Assembly: GCA_036005125.1 (NCBI GenBank)
Contig: DASYQV010000281.1
Coordinates: forward strand, 1 to 7,313
Source of the DNA: DASYQV01 sp036005125
GTDB taxonomy: Bacteria; Acidobacteriota; Vicinamibacteria; Vicinamibacterales; UBA2999
DNA length: 7,313 nt
Direction of reading: 5' to 3'
Shown here: positions 6,285-7,313 of the stretch, piece after piece
Layout of the letters: each line of letters starts with the position of its first letter
Position numbering within the stretch: the first letter of the stretch is position 1
Position numbers and translations under genes: made by a program
Notes under the pieces: model-generated
What the model saw: the letters and a program-made list of their open reading frames with translations, nothing else
Database searches by the model: none
Told to the model about the DNA's origin: nothing

Positions 6285-6359
6285 GCCGGTATCGTCTAGG
6301 GGTCAGGACACGTGGTTCTCAGCCACGGGACCGGGGTTCGAATCCCCGTACCGGTACCA
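6285..6359 (+). tRNA. tRNA-Glu (anticodon CTC)
   Basis: A full cloverleaf can be drawn. Acceptor GCCGGTA pairs with TACCGGT (6349-6355); the D stem is GTC/GAC; the anticodon stem CGTGG/CCACG encloses loop TTCTCAG with anticodon CTC (6318-6320); the variable loop is four bases; the T arm is CGGGG-TTCGAAT-CCCCG; the discriminator is A6356; and CCA is encoded at 6357-6359. Without CCA it is 72 bases, the usual bacterial tRNA-Glu length. It reads GAG codons, which are frequent in a GC-rich genome. The first acceptor pair is G1-U72, a wobble rather than the usual G-C. Confidence 0.97.
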
Positions 6360-6905
6360 ACCTTCAAGCCGTCCAGGGCCAATCGCTTACGGCGACCTGC
6401 GCGCCTCGTTGCGGTGTTCGCGAGCCGTCAACTGAGACACGATTGAGACACTTCGGCAGCAGAGTCTCGAAGTTGGGGTCCGGGCATTCGGCCCTGACTC
6501 CTCGCCCATCTCGCGGATCAACACGATCACCACTTCCTCGGCAGACGTCCTGTGCTCTTGGGTCTCGTGTCTCATCGCATCGCCCCACCATCACTGCCTG
6601 GGGTCTCCAGGATCGAGGCTCGGCCAGAAATCCGGACGACTGCCGAGGTGCCGCTCTTGTTTGATTGGGCGCGAATCCGGTATCGAGCCAGCGCTGCGTC
6701 AGATGAGACACTGCAAGCCTTCCATGCACTCTGTCAGCATTTCTGCATGGACAGGTGACCTGTTCGAGATTGCCGGTCGGATTGGCGTGGCGGCCGAAGT
6801 CCAATCCGGCAAACACTGGCGCCCGAGGTGCTCCAGAATCAAACCGTGCGTAGTTGCCAGATGACGAGGACTCCGCGCGCCGCCGAGCCACCGAGATCCC
6901 TTGGG
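6360..6905. other. Gene-poor stretch downstream of the tRNA
   Basis: Short open frames occur on both strands, including a minus frame at 6364-7101 and plus frames at 6263-6664, 6552-6758 and 6661-6864. Their translations are rich in Arg, Ser and Pro and show no motif, signal or consistent third-position bias. I see no transposase, integrase or RNA gene, and no second copy of the tRNA 3' end that would mark an attachment site. It may be decayed sequence or untranslated spacer. Confidence 0.55.
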
Positions 6906-7169
6906 TTATTTCAAGCCAAGCCGCCTCTTGACGGACGGCCAGTCTCGCGTGACCGCGACGAAAGCGACGAGCTCGGGACAGCGGAGAAACCGGTTCGTCG
7001 CGCTCCAGGCCGATCGTGGAACTGGGCGCCCCATAGTCGCGCCCGGGCACACGGCTACGGCGTCGGCGAGGAAGTCGAGCAACCGCTGCAGGCGGGCCCA
7101 CTCAGTACGCGTCTCGTCGTCGGTCGTAATTGCCGCACGCCTTCCAGTCGAACAGCAGATCGCCGTCAT
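6906..7169 (-). CDS. Possible small hypothetical protein (up to 87 aa)
   Basis: The open frame ends at TAA 6908-6906. Third positions are mostly G or C (roughly 78% by my count), especially in the C-terminal two thirds, where T-E-W-A-R-L-Q-R-L-L-D-F-L-A-D-A-V-A-V resembles an amphipathic helix. I recognise no family. The ATG at 7169 has no ribosome site, and the frame closes upstream at TGA 7205-7203. It could be a real small gene, a misplaced start, or the surviving C-terminal fragment of a decayed gene. Confidence 0.3.
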   Translation of the reverse strand: MTAICCSTGRRAAITTDDETRTEWARLQRLLDFLADAVAVCPGATMGRPVPRSAWSATNRFLRCPELVAFVAVTRDWPSVKRRLGLK

Positions 7170-7274
7170 CAGGATCGGATTACTCGTGATGGACCCGCAA
7201 GATCAGTTTCGCTGCGACACGATGAGCGCGGGGAACGGGTCGCGGGCGATCGTGCCCGGATGCTCGATGGCGCG

Positions 7275-7313
7275 TCAGGAAAATACCGGGTGTGGGTCCA
7301 CCGCGATTGCATG
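7275..7313 (-). CDS. Possible C-terminal end of a gene cut by the right edge
   Basis: A minus-strand frame enters from the right edge and reads H-A-I-A-V-D-P-H-P-V-F-S before TGA at 7277-7275. Twelve codons are too few to identify a product or to exclude chance. Confidence 0.12.
   Translation of the reverse strand, partial: HAIAVDPHPVFS

Noticed and set aside
6364..7101. 245-aa minus-strand frame downstream of the tRNA, considered as a decayed integrase
   Set aside because: No tyrosine-recombinase motifs (R-H-R-Y pattern) are visible and composition is Arg/Pro/Ser-rich; it also overlaps the better small ORF in another frame.

Overview
The window is GC-rich DNA (about 65% by eye) whose genes are densely packed and GC-biased at third codon positions. 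All protein genes I can support lie on the minus strand, so they read from right to left; the one RNA gene, a tRNA, is on the plus strand. An aerobic heme-A/heme-O oxidase pathway, a cupredoxin-like lipoprotein and dispersed palindromic repeats fit a high-GC aerobic Gram-negative bacterium. Acidobacteriota (Vicinamibacteria-like) is my best guess from gene order and protein style, but it is an inference.

Layout in transcription order (right to left). 6360-7313: a gene-poor stretch with one weakly supported small ORF (6906-7169) and the possible tail of a gene cut by the right edge. 6285-6359: tRNA-Glu(CTC), plus strand, with a plausible promoter just upstream. 4723-6192: a membrane-anchored M23 (LytM-type) zinc peptidase carrying an in-frame 42-bp palindromic tandem duplication. 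3831-4625: a lipoprotein with a plastocyanin-like copper site and a C-terminal carboxypeptidase-regulatory-like beta domain. 3658-3830: an intergenic region with two oppositely oriented arrays of a 7-bp repeat around a perfect hairpin. 2644-3657: CtaA/COX15 heme A synthase. 1718-2647: CtaB heme O synthase. 807-1727: ABC ATPase. 37-810: ABC-2 permease. 1-40: the first codons of another gene that continues off the left edge.

The last five genes form a tight operon. ctaA/ctaB overlap by GTGA, ATPase/permease by ATGA, and permease/next gene by a possible ATGA. CtaB makes heme O from protoheme and CtaA oxidises it to heme A, the cofactor of aa3-type cytochrome c oxidase. The coupled ABC-2 exporter suggests a role in oxidase maturation, for example moving heme, copper or another assembly factor, although its substrate cannot be read from sequence. 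The cupredoxin lipoprotein just upstream could be a periplasmic electron or copper carrier for the same respiratory branch.

No CRISPR array, transposase, phage gene or clear new defence system is visible. The least ordinary features are the two repeat families (heptad arrays and the coding palindrome), the ABC ATPase without a canonical start codon, and the repeated linkage of oxidase cofactor genes to an exporter.
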